64,000 bases of DNA, from the NCBI GenBank assembly GCA_003024785.1, contig PUQB01000101.1, positions 186,001 to 250,000 of the forward strand. The letters are read 5' to 3'. A program made the position numbers and the translations under genes. Under the pieces are notes generated by a model. It was given only the letters and a program-made list of their open reading frames with translations, made no database searches and was not told the origin of the DNA. How positions within the stretch are numbered: the first letter of the stretch is position 1; each line of letters starts with the position of its first letter. Of this stretch, positions 34,863 to 45,545 are shown piece after piece. Source of the DNA: Selaginella tamariscina. Lineage: Eukaryota; Streptophyta; Lycopodiopsida; Selaginellales; Selaginellaceae.

Positions 34863-36219
34863 TGTCACCACAAAGGCGGCTTGCCAAGTGCCAACCCTGA
34901 AATCCCCTCTCTGGAAACCCCACTAAATCTGGTAAATTAACCCATACTAGGATCCCAACCCTTAGGAACTTAAGCCCCCAGCTGACCAAGTCCACGAACG
35001 AGGCTCACCTTGTGAATCAAGATACATGAACCAGCCGAGTTATAGGTATTGTTCCTAGCTTGGCGTGGTTGAGGCGGCCGGAGCAAGGCCTCAACCACTA
35101 GTTCTGTGGAACGTGAACTCAAGCAATGCCTTTGAGCTTGCGAGTAGGTTTTTGGACTAAGGAATTTGACTAACTCCTTGGAAGTGACATACCCAGTCAC
35201 AAAGGCAATATCTTGTCAACAATATGGATAGTCTAACCATGTCGTGTGGAAGTTAGGGCGGCACAACAGAGGGTTGCGCCTTGACAACATAAGTTTAGCT
35301 TGCACCGATAAGAGGTTAACGAGCTCTCTTTTGAACCTAGGAAGCCTCACTCTACCTTAATTATGTGACGAAGCGCCCCCCCGTTTTCCTAAATGAGTAA
35401 GTGGGCTGGCACGAAAATGCTAGCCCTTAATGAAAATGCATTGCCTAACCTAATCCTAAACCCTAGGGGGGGTATTAGGATGTGGGGTTAGAAAAACCCT
35501 AGGGTTAGGTCAAGCCTAGGGGTGTCCCTAACCCTTTTGACAAACTATACTTTTGCGAAAAACCTATTTTGAAACGTCAAATCGGGGGAGAGTTTTCTAG
35601 AAGGTAAGTACTATCTTCGCCTAGAGTTTCTCAAGGTACCTAGTGACAGCTGGCTGGACTACCCCTAAACACCTAAGTGCACTAAAAGGGGCTGTTTCTC
35701 ATTACAACTAGGGTTCGTCACACAACTCGGTAGGTAACATCAGTAAAACCCCAAAGTAAAGGGTCAAGTCATAGTAAAACTATGACAAAGCCTCACTACA
35801 TACACTCTACCTTAATTATGTGATGGAGCCCCCCCCCCGTTAAGTTTAGGGTTAGGTTAGGCAATGCATTTTCATTAAGGGCTGGCATTTCCGTGCCAGC
35901 CCACTTGGAAAACATGGGGGGGGATTAGGTGTGGGGTTAGGGCAACTCTAGGGGTGTCCCTAACCCTTTTGACAAGCTATACTTTTGCGGAAAACCTACT
36001 TTGGAACGTCAAATTAAGGGAGAGTTTTCTAGAAGGTAAGTACTACCTTCACTTAGAGTTTCTCGAAGTGCCTAGTGATAGCCAGCCAGACTACCCTTAA
36101 ACACCTAAGTGCACTAAGCAGGGTTGTTCTCACTACAACTAGGGTTCGTCACACAACTCGGTAGGTAACAACAATCAAACCTCAAAGTAAAGGGTTGAGT
36201 CATAGTAAAAACTATGACA
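34863..36219 (-). repeat. LTR of the gypsy fragment with a partial tandem copy
   Basis: It starts TGTCACCACAAAGG next to the primer site. A first end, ACTATGACA, lies at 35787. A second partial copy (35788-36219) repeats the poly-C tract, the GCCAGCCCACTTGG segment and the ending GTCATAGTAAAAACTATGACA. The terminal hairpin GTCATAGTAAAAACTATGAC is the same as in the solo LTR at 6652-7523. Confidence 0.7.
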
Positions 36220-36506
36220 CACTCCCCGCCTTTGAAAATGTTAACTATGGTGCACTTGTCCTTGCCTAACTAAACCCCTCGATCACATGTGTACAGCTAA
36301 GCGTAGCATCTCTAGGACCGCCTCTGGCCCGATTAACATGTGATGCGAGTACAACCAAGTGGTTACACAATGTGGGGATCGCCTCTGAGCTAGGTGTGAG
36401 CCAAGCGTGAGTAGAAATGCCTCTAAGTGCACCTTCTATAGGAAGGCATAGTAGCAACCCTTGAGTATGTGGATGAGGGCATCCACTTTCTCAAATGGGT
36501 GGAGAG
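36220..36506. other. Repeat-derived sequence between LTR pieces
   Basis: No coding signal is convincing. It lies between the LTR copy ending at 36219 and the short LTR beginning at 36507, and probably represents internal sequence of a collapsed element. Confidence 0.4.
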
Positions 36507-36677
36507 TGTCATAGTTCTAACTAGTGGGTTAACTACCTAGGTAAGGATTGTGAAATATGTAGGATATGTGGGCAAAAGACCTAAGCGGACCTGGGTCATC
36601 ATGACTAGGGGCCCTCTCATAAACACCAATTGGCTCTTTGTTTAGTTGACTTAAGGAGAGAGGGAAAGGTTGTGACA
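36507..36677 (+). mobile_element. Short LTR, homologous to 23096-23283
   Basis: TGTCATAGTTCTAACTAGTGG...GGTTGTGACA. The flanks GAGAG and CTTTT do not match, so it may be one end of a larger deleted element. It has cut off the left end of the adjacent foldback element. Confidence 0.65.
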
Positions 36678-37375
36678 CTTTTAACTTGATGTCAATCTCT
36701 TGTTAAATCTACACTATCGAACCCTCACTATCACAACTCCCACACACCACAACAAGAAAACCCAAAGTTTTAAGTAAGAACCCAAGTTGGCCATGTCATT
36801 CTCCCTGCAATGCACATGTGTCTCATATGACATGTGTATACCAAGCTGTACAATATATTTAGAATTTTTTGGGCTGTGTGGTGTTGGCCATGATCTTAGA
36901 TCAATTTTATATTTTTTTTTTGTGTTGCAAATGACTCTTTGTAATTATAGCATAAAAAACTCAATGAACCTTTGCATCATCTAAGCATTTCAACTGTATC
37001 GTACTTTATGGGACCAATTTGAAAATGAACATTGGTGACAACCAAAAACACATCCATACTATGGAAAGCCATTTGTAACATAAAAAAATAATATAAAAAT
37101 AATCTAAGATCAAGGTCAACACCACACTGGCCCAAAAAATTTTAAACATATTTTGTACATCTTGGTATACACATATGTCATATGAGACACATATGCATTA
37201 CATGGAAGAATGAGGCTAGGTTGGGTTTTGCTTGAAACTTTAGGTTTTGCTCTAATGTGTTGGAGTCACAGTAGCAAGGCTAGGAAGCAAGAGATTAGCA
37301 TAAGCTAGGAGAGAAGGCAAAAGCAGGAGTAGGTGAAGTAAGGCGAAATGCATTTCATTATCCCTCTCAATTATA
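36678..37375. mobile_element. Long-TIR foldback element, copy 3, left end truncated
   Basis: The arms around GTATACCAAGCTGTACA (36835) and ACATCTTGGTATACAC (37157) are reverse complements. The right end, TTATCCCTCTCAATTATAT, matches copy 1. The left terminus is missing where the LTR ends at 36677. A (TA)n run follows at 37388-37425. Confidence 0.7.
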
Positions 37376-37385
37376 TATTTTTTAA

Positions 37386-37428
<43 letters not shown>

Positions 37429-38172
37429 TAGATATATAGCTAGAAAGTGATTCAAACAATTTCAATGACAAGCTTTGGTTAGAAAGTGCTTATGCAAATA
37501 TAATCAAGTAAGTTAATGTTAATAAAACCCTCTTATTATATATATATAAAGAGAGGGGGGGGAGCATTATCATCTCTTAGAAGAGGCCCTCAGACTTAAC
37601 AAAGGTGAACTTGCACAATACTAGGAGAGTTTGAGGACGTTATACAATTGAATTTTATCCACCTTGTGAGGAATTAGATACTGTGGATGGTTTTGGTCCA
37701 CATAGAGACCCAGACTTGATTACTATACTCTATCAAGATGACATTGATGACTTGCATATCCTTAAAAATGGCTAGTGAATAGCTTGCAAATCATGAAATG
37801 TGTGGAGATTACTTACATGTGTGTGTGTGTGGGTTTACGCACAATCTTGAGCAAATGAAGACCTTGCATCTTATAACATAACGTGTCATGTACAGTATGT
37901 ATATAACGTAATATATATCTCTGTATGTACAAGTGTTGAGCAAGGATATATTTCTAAGTGTACAACATTCTGTGGTCACGAACAAGCACAAGCTCACTTA
38001 TAAATAGCCATTTTCACATTTATAGAATATAACATAGAAACTCCTTCTACAACTGCCTTGAGTTTTTGAGTTTACACTATATAATCTTCAAGGATTTTCA
38101 AAGCCTGAATATAAATATATAAAGTAGTGTAGATCTAATAAGAGATTTGTATCAAGCTAGGAGAGGATGTAG
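37376..38172. other. AT-rich repeat spacer, inverted copy of 43.7-44.4 kb
   Basis: The stretch 37440-37860 is a diverged reverse complement of parts of 43960-44400 (for example AAAGTGCTTATGCAAATATAA against TTTACATAAGCACTTTCTAA). No gene is seen. Confidence 0.55.
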
Positions 38173-38177
38173 GAACA

Positions 38178-38389
38178 TGTTAGGCACCACTACGTACAAA
38201 CTAGAGACCCTCACAAAACCACCCGACCTCCCCCGAGCTGTCTCTAGTCTCCACACGCTGCTCTCCAAAAAGGCTTCCCATATTAGTGTGCCCTTAATTT
38301 TCTCTTAGATCTAGGTATAGCTCTTTAGGAATATTCTAGCTTATACCTTTCTGGAGAATATTCTTTGATTCGTTATACGGGTCGTAACA
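38178..38389 (-). repeat. 3' LTR of the young gypsy element (212 bp)
   Basis: TG..CA ends, near-identical to 42018-42228. Contains GGAATATTCT and AGAATATTCT motifs. Confidence 0.92.
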
Positions 38390-38699
38390 ATCCTCCCCCC
38401 ATTAGCAAGTCCTTGTCCTCAAGGGCAGTATAACTTACTCAACTGGTCCTGTATCATTAGCCTTGTACATCCACAAAGAATCTACCCGGGACTCGTTCCT
38501 TGTGAGTACTCTCTTTAACTGGCTAACATGAAACACTGGGTGCACCCTCACTCTCTTTCTAGTAGCCGTAGTCGATATATCACCTTATCGATACGCTCCA
38601 GAATCTCATAAGGACCTGAGTACCTAGGAGACAACTTATCATTGTGTCCCTTCTATAAGGCCACAATAATGTTCCACCTTACATGTGTGGCAAATACCA

Positions 38700-39253
38700 C
38701 TCAGAGATATACATTATCTCTCACCTGGAACTCTTGGAAGCTTCTGTGCTCATTAACAAACTAGATAGCTTGGCTTTGAGCTACTTGTAAGTTCTTCTTG
38801 CACAAACTCTGAATGTTTCTAAGCTCAACACTTAGATCCTTAGCTTCCTCATCCATGTTGCCTTGAGCTTTCTTACTTGCTAAACCCAGCTCAAAAGCTG
38901 TCTTGGAATGCCGTCCAAACATAGCATAATATGGACTCATTCCAATGCCATGTCCTTAGCAAATGGGTGACAAAGTCCATAGAGATACTGCCCCATCGCC
39001 TGTCTGGAATAGGCAGTGGTACTAATAGCCCACTTGGTTTTTCCCTGGGCACCTTTACTTGCTGACACTTGTCACAAGTCCTGCAGTACTCTATGATATT
39101 AACTTTCATATTCCTCCAATAGAACCTTTTCTTGATCAACTCATACATTTTCCTCCCCCCAAAATGACCAACCTCCGGGTGATCATGATGGAAATATACC
39201 TGGTTGATCAAATGGTCCACACGAGGAAGATACACACGGCCATTGTAGTACAA
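38700..39253 (-). pseudogene. Integrase remnant: HHCC finger with catalytic core deleted
   Basis: The frame from 39253 holds HHDHPEVGHFGGRKMYELI, KRFYW and CRTCDKCQQVK. These form the HHCC zinc-binding domain that precedes the integrase core in gypsy elements. WGSISMDFVTHL starts the core, but the three catalytic acidic positions never appear. The sequence then continues directly with C-terminal-type text, ELGLASKKAQGNM and FQEFQVRDNVYL (38700-38890). The deletion is internal and leaves the reading frames on either side recognisable. Confidence 0.82.
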
Positions 39254-39489
39254 AACTCCATCCTAAAATGAGAATGGTGGCTCTAACTGTCCTCTGAGCT
39301 CCTGCACCTCAGCGTCTTGTGCTTGAGCATGTTGAACTACCTGGCTAAACTCACTAATCATCCTTGTTAATGCATTACATAAGCGTGTTTGGAATTCTCT
39401 AACCACTGTGGCTCTCCTAACACGTGACAAGCATCTACCACCACGTTAGCCTTTCCCACGCAATGCTCAATAGGAAATTTGCCAAACTC

Positions 39490-40560
39490 CATGAGCTTAA
39501 CCATCTAGCGAGCTTGCTGAGAGTTTAACTCTTTCTGTTTGAACAGATACACCAAAGTCTTGTGATCTGTAAACACTTTGAAACTTGCACCATAAAGATA
39601 GTGCCTCCAAACTCATAATGCATTAACAATAGCTAGTAGTTCTTGCTCATACGTTGAGTATTGTTGCTCTGCAGGATTCAAGTACGGCTCTTATAAGCAA
39701 TAGGCCTTCCCTCTTGCATAAGTACAACTCTAATGGCCACTCCACTTGCATCACACGATACCTCATAAGGCTTAGAGGGATCTGCAATACATAAAACTGG
39801 TGCACATACCAAAGCTTGTTTCAAAGCTTGGAAATTGCTCTTCTCTGAAGTACTTCATGCAAAGGGAACGTCCTTCCTTAACAACCTAGTTAATGGAGAA
39901 GCTTTCTTGGCATAATCCTTGACATACCGCCGGTAATAACAGCCATGCCCAAGAAACTCCGTAACTCTTCTGCGTTGCTAGGAACTGGCCATTGCTCCAC
40001 ACTGCCACCTTCTGTGGATTAGTTTTCACTCCACTTGGCGTCACAATGTGACCCAAATACTCCACTTTGCACTAAGCAAATGCACATTTACTCTTCTTTG
40101 CATAGAGCTTGTTCTCCCTCAACAACTGAAGAACTCTTTGCAAATGCTGCACATGCTCCTTCATATTCTTACTGTAAATAAGAATATCGTTGAGGAAGAT
40201 CTCCACAAAGTCGTGTAAGTAGTCACCAAACACCTCAGTCGTCAACCGAGTGAATGTGACTGGGCATTTGTTAAGCTGAATGGCATAACAGTGAACTCAA
40301 AATGCCCAACTATCTTGGTGAACACTCTGGCTCCACCGAGATGATTCATGATAGTATCCACACATGGCATGGGCATCCTGTCCTTCACTGTTTGCTTGTT
40401 GAGAGCTCTGTAGTCTATGCACATCCTCATGGTGCCATTTTTCTTCCTGACAAGCAATATTGGTGCACCAAATGGAGACTTGCTCAGTTGTATGAAGCCA
40501 TATTCCAATAGCTCCATCACTTGTCTCTTAACCTCTTGCTCCTTAGCATGGCTCAGTCAG
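39490..40560 (-). pseudogene. Reverse transcriptase and RNase H remnant of the young element
   Basis: The block from 40520 reads [20 protein letters not shown] and [19 protein letters not shown], the N-terminal fingers of a gypsy reverse transcriptase. GGARVFTKI follows and then a frameshift. Downstream, sequence near 40190-40210 and 39650-39700 fits the remaining RT and the RNase H STYEQELLA region. Frames are repeatedly broken. Confidence 0.8.
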
Positions 40561-40804
40561 AATGGCTTACGGTAAATGGCTTTCATACCCTATTCCAGCT
40601 CCATACCTCTTACATGTGGTAGCCATGAGGTAGCTCGGGAGGGAAGACGTCAGCAACTCCTCGCACAACAGCTTTTGCTCAAGGTGACAGTAAAAGAACT
40701 TGTTTGGAGACTCAAGCTTTGTCCCAAACCAAGTATCTTTCACTTCACTATACTCAAGCTTCATGTGCTTAATGCTCCACTAGATCATCATTAGCTCCGC
40801 AAGA

Positions 40805-41767
40805 AAAAAGTCTCCACCAGCTAGTTTTGCCAACTCAGCTGTAACTCCTCCACACTTGCTGTGACAATGAGCTCAATCTCTATTAGCACAATCTTGTGCA
40901 ACTCCATCAGCTAGGTTTTGCCAACCTACACTGTAACTCCTCCACACAAGCATTGTAGCTTTGTGTGATAGCTGCCCTCAATCTGTATTGAGGCACTCTT
41001 CATGCAGCTCCACCAGCTGGTTTTGCAACCTACAGCTGTAACTCCTCCACACAAGCATTGTAGCTTGTTGTGATAGCTGAGCCCTCAATCTCGTATTGAG
41101 GCTCTTCGTGCACTCCAGCTGGGTTTTGCCAAACCTCCAGCTGTAACTCCTCCACACAAGCACTGTTGTGTGATATTGAGCCCTCAATCTCGTATTGAGG
41201 CTCTTCGTGCAGCTCCACCAGCTGGGTTTTGACAACCTCCAGCTGTAACTCCTCCACACAAGCACTGTTGTGTGATAATTGAGCCCTCAATCTATATTGA
41301 GGCTCTTCGTGCAGCTCCACCAGCTGGGTTTTGCCAACCCTCCAGCTGTAACTTCCTCCACACAAGCACTGTTGTGTGATAGTTGAGCTCTCAATCTCGT
41401 ATTGAGGCTCTTCGTGCAGCTCCACCAGCTGGGTTTTGCCAACCTCAGCTGTAACTCCTCCACACAAGCACTGTTGTGTGATAGTTGAGCCCTCAATCTC
41501 GTATTGAGGCTCTTCGTGCAGCTCCACCAGCTGGGTTTTGCCAACCTCCAGCTGTAACTCCTCCACATAAGCACTGTAGCTAAGTGTGATAGCTGAGCCT
41601 TCAAATTCATATTGAGGCACAGTCTTCGTGGGCAAGCTGCACTCCTCCACTAACTTTGTTGACACAAAGTTATCGCTACTCATGTTATCCACAAAGACTC
41701 GTACTGGACGCTCACCAAGTCGTCCCTCCACCACAATAGCATGTGTGTGTGGCTCCTCCCGTGCCAT
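40805..41767 (-). pseudogene. Retroviral-type protease region interrupted by 103-bp tandem repeats
   Basis: The minus-strand frame from 41767 starts MAREEPHTHAIVVEGRLGE and reaches RPVRVFVDNMSSDNFVSTKL. This aligns with the DSGAS flap region of retroelement aspartic proteases, but with DNMSS in place of the active DSGAS/DTGAT triplet. Immediately after, a unit reading VELHEEPQYEIEG and CVEELQLEVGKTQ repeats about eight times (landmark AACTCCTCC at 40843, 40933, 41040, 41143, 41246, 41349, 41453 and 41555). The unit is mostly 102-104 bp, so the frame would slip at each repeat, yet several frames stay open. Confidence 0.75.
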
Positions 41768-41879
41768 GTAGTTTACCTATTGAACAAGAACAAATAGAAA
41801 TTTACCTTGTGGTTTAGAGAAGTCTCGTTTGTGCTCCTCTCCACGCTCCATCTCCTAAAGCTTTTTAGGCGTCTACTTG

Positions 41880-41960
41880 TCCTTGTTGCCATTGAAACTT
41901 TTGCCCTTGGGCTTGCTTCTCTTTGGACAATTTGCCTTTTAGTGTCCAATGTCTCTATAC
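41880..41960 (-). pseudogene. gag zinc-knuckle remnant of the young element
   Basis: The minus-strand translation gives CYRDIGH followed by a stop and then KANCPKRSKPKGK, the tail half of a CCHC knuckle (C..GH....C). Upstream gag is missing between this and the primer site. Confidence 0.55.
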
Positions 41961-42017
41961 ATGTGGTATTATCCCTTCCCACCAGGCACTCATCTCGCAC
42001 ATGCCTCCGATACCAAT

Positions 42018-42228
42018 TGTTAGGCACCACTACGTACAACTAGAGACCCTCACAAAACCACCCGACCTCCCCCGAGCTGTCTCTAGTCTCCACACGTTGC
42101 TCTCCAAAAAGGCTTCCCATATTAGTGTGCCCTTAATTTTCTCTTAGATCTAGGTATAGCTCTTTAGGAATATTCTAGCTTATACCTTTCTGGGGAATAT
42201 TCTTTGATTCGTTATACGGGTCGTAACA
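42018..42228 (-). repeat. 5' LTR of the young gypsy element (211 bp)
   Basis: Near-identical to 38178-38389. Followed by the target duplication GAACA. Confidence 0.92.
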
Positions 42229-42233
42229 GAACA

Positions 42234-42845
42234 GATGAAGTAAGCTAGGTGCATTTCATTATCCCTCCCAATAGCTATTGTGTGTAAATCCCAATATCGC
42301 AACTACCTACACCATCACTTTAATGCACACATGTCTCGTATGATATATGTATATACCAAGCTATACAGAATATGCTTAGAACTTTTTTGGGGTGCATGGT
42401 GTTGGCCTCGATCTAAGATCAATTTTGTATTATTTCTTTTTCTTGTTACAAATGATTTTCCATGCCCATACATCTAGAATTAACTTGTGCATAATTTAGT
42501 ACGAAAAGCCATTTGTAACATGAAAAAAATAATATAAAATTAATTTAAGATTAGAGTTAACACCACGTGGCCCAAGAAAAAACTAAACATACTACGTACA
42601 TCTTGGTAAACACATATGTTATATGAGACATGAGTGCATTATATGGGAGAATGATGTGGCCAAGTTGGGTAAAGCTTTAAGTTTTGTTGATGTAGTGTAT
42701 GGTGGTTGTGATGCTAGGCTAGGTAGTGTAGATCTAACAAGAGATTCCTATTAAGCTAGGAGAGGAGACATGAACAACTAAGAAGAAGCATGAGCACGTG
42801 AAGTAAAGCTAGATGTATTCATATCTCTCCCAATAGCTATCGTGT
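42234..42845. mobile_element. Long-TIR foldback element, copy 4, rearranged left end
   Basis: The right end, CCCAATAGCTATCGTGTGTG, corresponds to the terminus of copy 2. The arms around ATACCAAGCTATACAGAATAT (42353) and ACATCTTGGTAAACACATAT pair. The left side is unusual: a right-end phrase, CCCTCCCAATAGCTATTGTGTG (about 42266), is followed directly by left-arm sequence. It looks as if the young LTR element landed in a neighbouring copy, or as if two copies recombined. Confidence 0.65.
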
Positions 42846-44444
42846 GTGTGTGTGTATACACACACACGATTATAATATATATATATTAAAATCGATGTTA
42901 ATGAAGCAAATTTTTAGGCTTTGAAGATCCCTAAAGACTAGCAACATTATAAAGATTGATAACTTCATATGTAATAAAGTAAATTTTATATGTATATGTT
43001 AGTACTGTGTTTATGTGATATATATATATATATAACTTGTTTGATTTTAACATGAACGGTTTATGAAATGTAGGCATCAATGGAACATTGAAGACCCTTT
43101 TATATAAAATGGATGTTATATTCTTTTTAAAATAATTTATAAGTATATACTTATTTATTTATATATAAATGCATATATCTCTAGATACATGATACTTCTT
43201 CCCTTATTAAGTGTCTATTTTGTTATATATAGAAACACTTGGGTAGGCATATCCATGTATATGCCTACATTGTGTGTATATATGTGCACCTCTCAATTCT
43301 ATAATTTTATAGGTGTAATATGTGTTTTTCTTATATGATATGTGCATGTAGACATTTAAATATATGTCTCACACACACATACTATTTTTATATAACATAC
43401 ATAATATTTATTTACATAATCTCATGCATATTCATACATTTTTATAATGGTGAGAAGAGCCAAATGTAACTACATAACATATTAAATGTAAAAGTGTAAA
43501 AATAAAAAGTATATAAACCACATGTTTAGTTAACCATCTAAGTTGACGAACAAACTAGATAGTAAAATTAATATGTACTCATTAATCAAATATTTCTATA
43601 TTTTGTTATCAACAATGCCTTACTACTTGTTTTTTTCAATTGTAAAGTAAAGTCCAATCTTAAATTATGGATATTAATAATTGTTATACATGTTTTTATT
43701 CAACACAAGTCTCTTCACAAAAGAGTTATGTACGGACTTCAAATATTTTGAACGGAAACACGTAATGCCAAAACTCAAGGCGGTTATAATAGAAGTTTTT
43801 ATATATATATTTTGTAAATGTGAAAACAACTATCAACAATTCGTGACCGTACATAATGTAGCACACTTGAAAATATATCACTGCTCAACACATGTACATA
43901 CAGAGATTATGTACATTGTACATGACACATTAGTATAAGATGCAAGGTCTTCGTCTCCTCAAGATTGTGTAAAACCGCACACACACACACTTGTAAGCAA
44001 TCTCCAATGTTCACAACAAACTCATTTCGACATGGTTTGCAACCTATCCACTAGTCATCTTTGGAAGGATATAAATATATAAGCCACCAATGTCATCTTG
44101 ATAGAGTATAGTGATAAATATGAGTCTTTATGTGGATTGGAACCGAACCATAAACGTTGTACAAAGCTTACCTTTGTTCTTCTAAGAGATGATATTTTTC
44201 TAATCCATTCAGGATGGATGGATTATGGAGAAATCATATAATATTTATCTCTTTCTTTTTTTTTTCTCTCTGTATATATATATAAAAGAAGATTTTATTA
44301 ACATTAATTTACTTGATTAAATTTACATAAGCACTTTCTAATCAAAGCTTGTTAGTTATAAGTTTGGATCAGTTTCTGACTATATATAGACCATATTAAT
44401 ATATAGAGAGAGAGAGACAGATATATATTATCATATTAAATATA

Positions 44445-44755
44445 TAATTGGGAGGGATAATGAAACACTTACTTCACCTATTCCTGTTTCTTCCCATGTC
44501 CTCTTTTGGATTAATGCTAATCTCTTGTTAAATCTACATTGCCTAGCCTTGATATATCACAACTCCCCCACACCACAGCAACAGAACTTAAACCTTCGAC
44601 CGAAACCTGGTCACATCATTCTCCATGTAATGCACCCATGTCTCATATCACATGTGTATATTAAGTTGTATAGAATTCAGTTAGAACTTCTTGCCTGATC
44701 TTAAATCGATTTTATATTTATTTTTTAATGTTACAAATGGCTTCCACAGCCAAAG
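44445..44755. mobile_element. Single arm of the foldback family
   Basis: It starts AATTGGGAGGGATAATGAAAC like the left end of copy 1 and runs through CTTGTTAAATCTACATTGCC to TTACAAATGGCTT. The second arm is missing. Confidence 0.65.
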
Positions 44756-44812
44756 TGTTGCTTTTAGAACATATATCGTATCAAAATTTCAATAATGTTT
44801 TTAGCTATCCAT

Positions 44813-45171
44813 CCTGTTGATTAATGTAGTTTACCAGGATAATTAGTGTTTTATGTTGAAGTCTTAATTCTTACCTCGATTCATAATAGGATTTTTAGTT
44901 ATCTATTTAGTGGTACATAATTTATTAAGAATAATTATTAGTAGATAGTGTGATTTTCTAAGTATTATTGTTATTAATATTAATTTAGTAGGTAAATATT
45001 GTGCTTTATCAGAAATAATAGTTCTTATCTTATATAGCCTCAACACAAAGTTTAATGTTTTATCTTTTAAGGCAATGCGGATTTCCATTACAATCCTCCT
45101 CCATTGAGGAACCACACGTCTCTCCAAGATGTTCTTACCATTGGTTTTTTCTTAGTGGCTCTAAACATCAA
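44813..45171. mobile_element. 360-bp insertion absent from duplication copy 1
   Basis: In copy 1, TATCCATC is followed directly by AAAAGATATTCAATG (28673-28696). In copy 2 the same TATCCATC is separated from TTTGATATTCAATG by about 360 bases ending in AAACATC. The repeated CATC could be a short target duplication. No family recognised. Confidence 0.6.
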
Positions 45172-45545
45172 GTTTGATATTCAATGTTATATAAAAACTA
45201 TAATTTGTCTTGTATAAGTAATTAATTAATAATGTATATATACCGATCAACAAAGATGAATCCTGCACATGAACTTTAGGAAATATTTCAAGAGCGTATT
45301 CTACAACTTATAATTTATAAAGGATGGGCATCGCTTCTCTTTATGCCACAGCTGATATTGGGGCGACCCAGCTCCACTCATACAAATCAAAAGCGATGTG
45401 AAAGTGAACCAATGGGTAAGAGGCGCGGTACTTGAACACCCTCTGTCACATCTTGTGTACTTATGCGCGGACAAGTAGAAGACTATAAAATATAGTCAAA
45501 CATTGGATCTCACATCCGCTCCAGCCAATTCTAGGGCCGTCGCAA

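Larger units (their letters stand above)
38178..42228 (-). mobile_element. Young Ty3/gypsy-type LTR retrotransposon, 4.05 kb, coding-defective
   Basis: The LTRs at 38178-38389 and 42018-42228 begin TGTTAGGCACC and end CGTAACA. They differ by only about two substitutions and one indel. GAACA flanks both sides (38173-38177 and 42229-42233). A primer site, TGGTATCGGAGG (42004-42015, minus strand), resembles the methionyl-tRNA site. A G-rich polypurine tract, AATGGGGGGAGGAT, borders the other LTR near 38390-38402. Internal order on the minus strand: gag knuckle remnant, protease, RT, RNase H, integrase zinc finger. The integrase catalytic core is absent: the frame jumps from DFVTHL to a GMSPYYAMFGRHSK-type sequence within about 30 bases (near 38925-38975). 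Most of gag is also missing. It has therefore probably moved using proteins from another element. Confidence 0.92.

Noticed and set aside
36266-36457. 63-codon minus-strand frame
   Set aside because: It sits between LTR fragments, with no recognisable domain.
41030-41767. A host repeat protein with VELHEEPQYEIEG units
   Set aside because: It lies inside a young LTR element directly after a protease motif, and the repeat unit is not a multiple of three.
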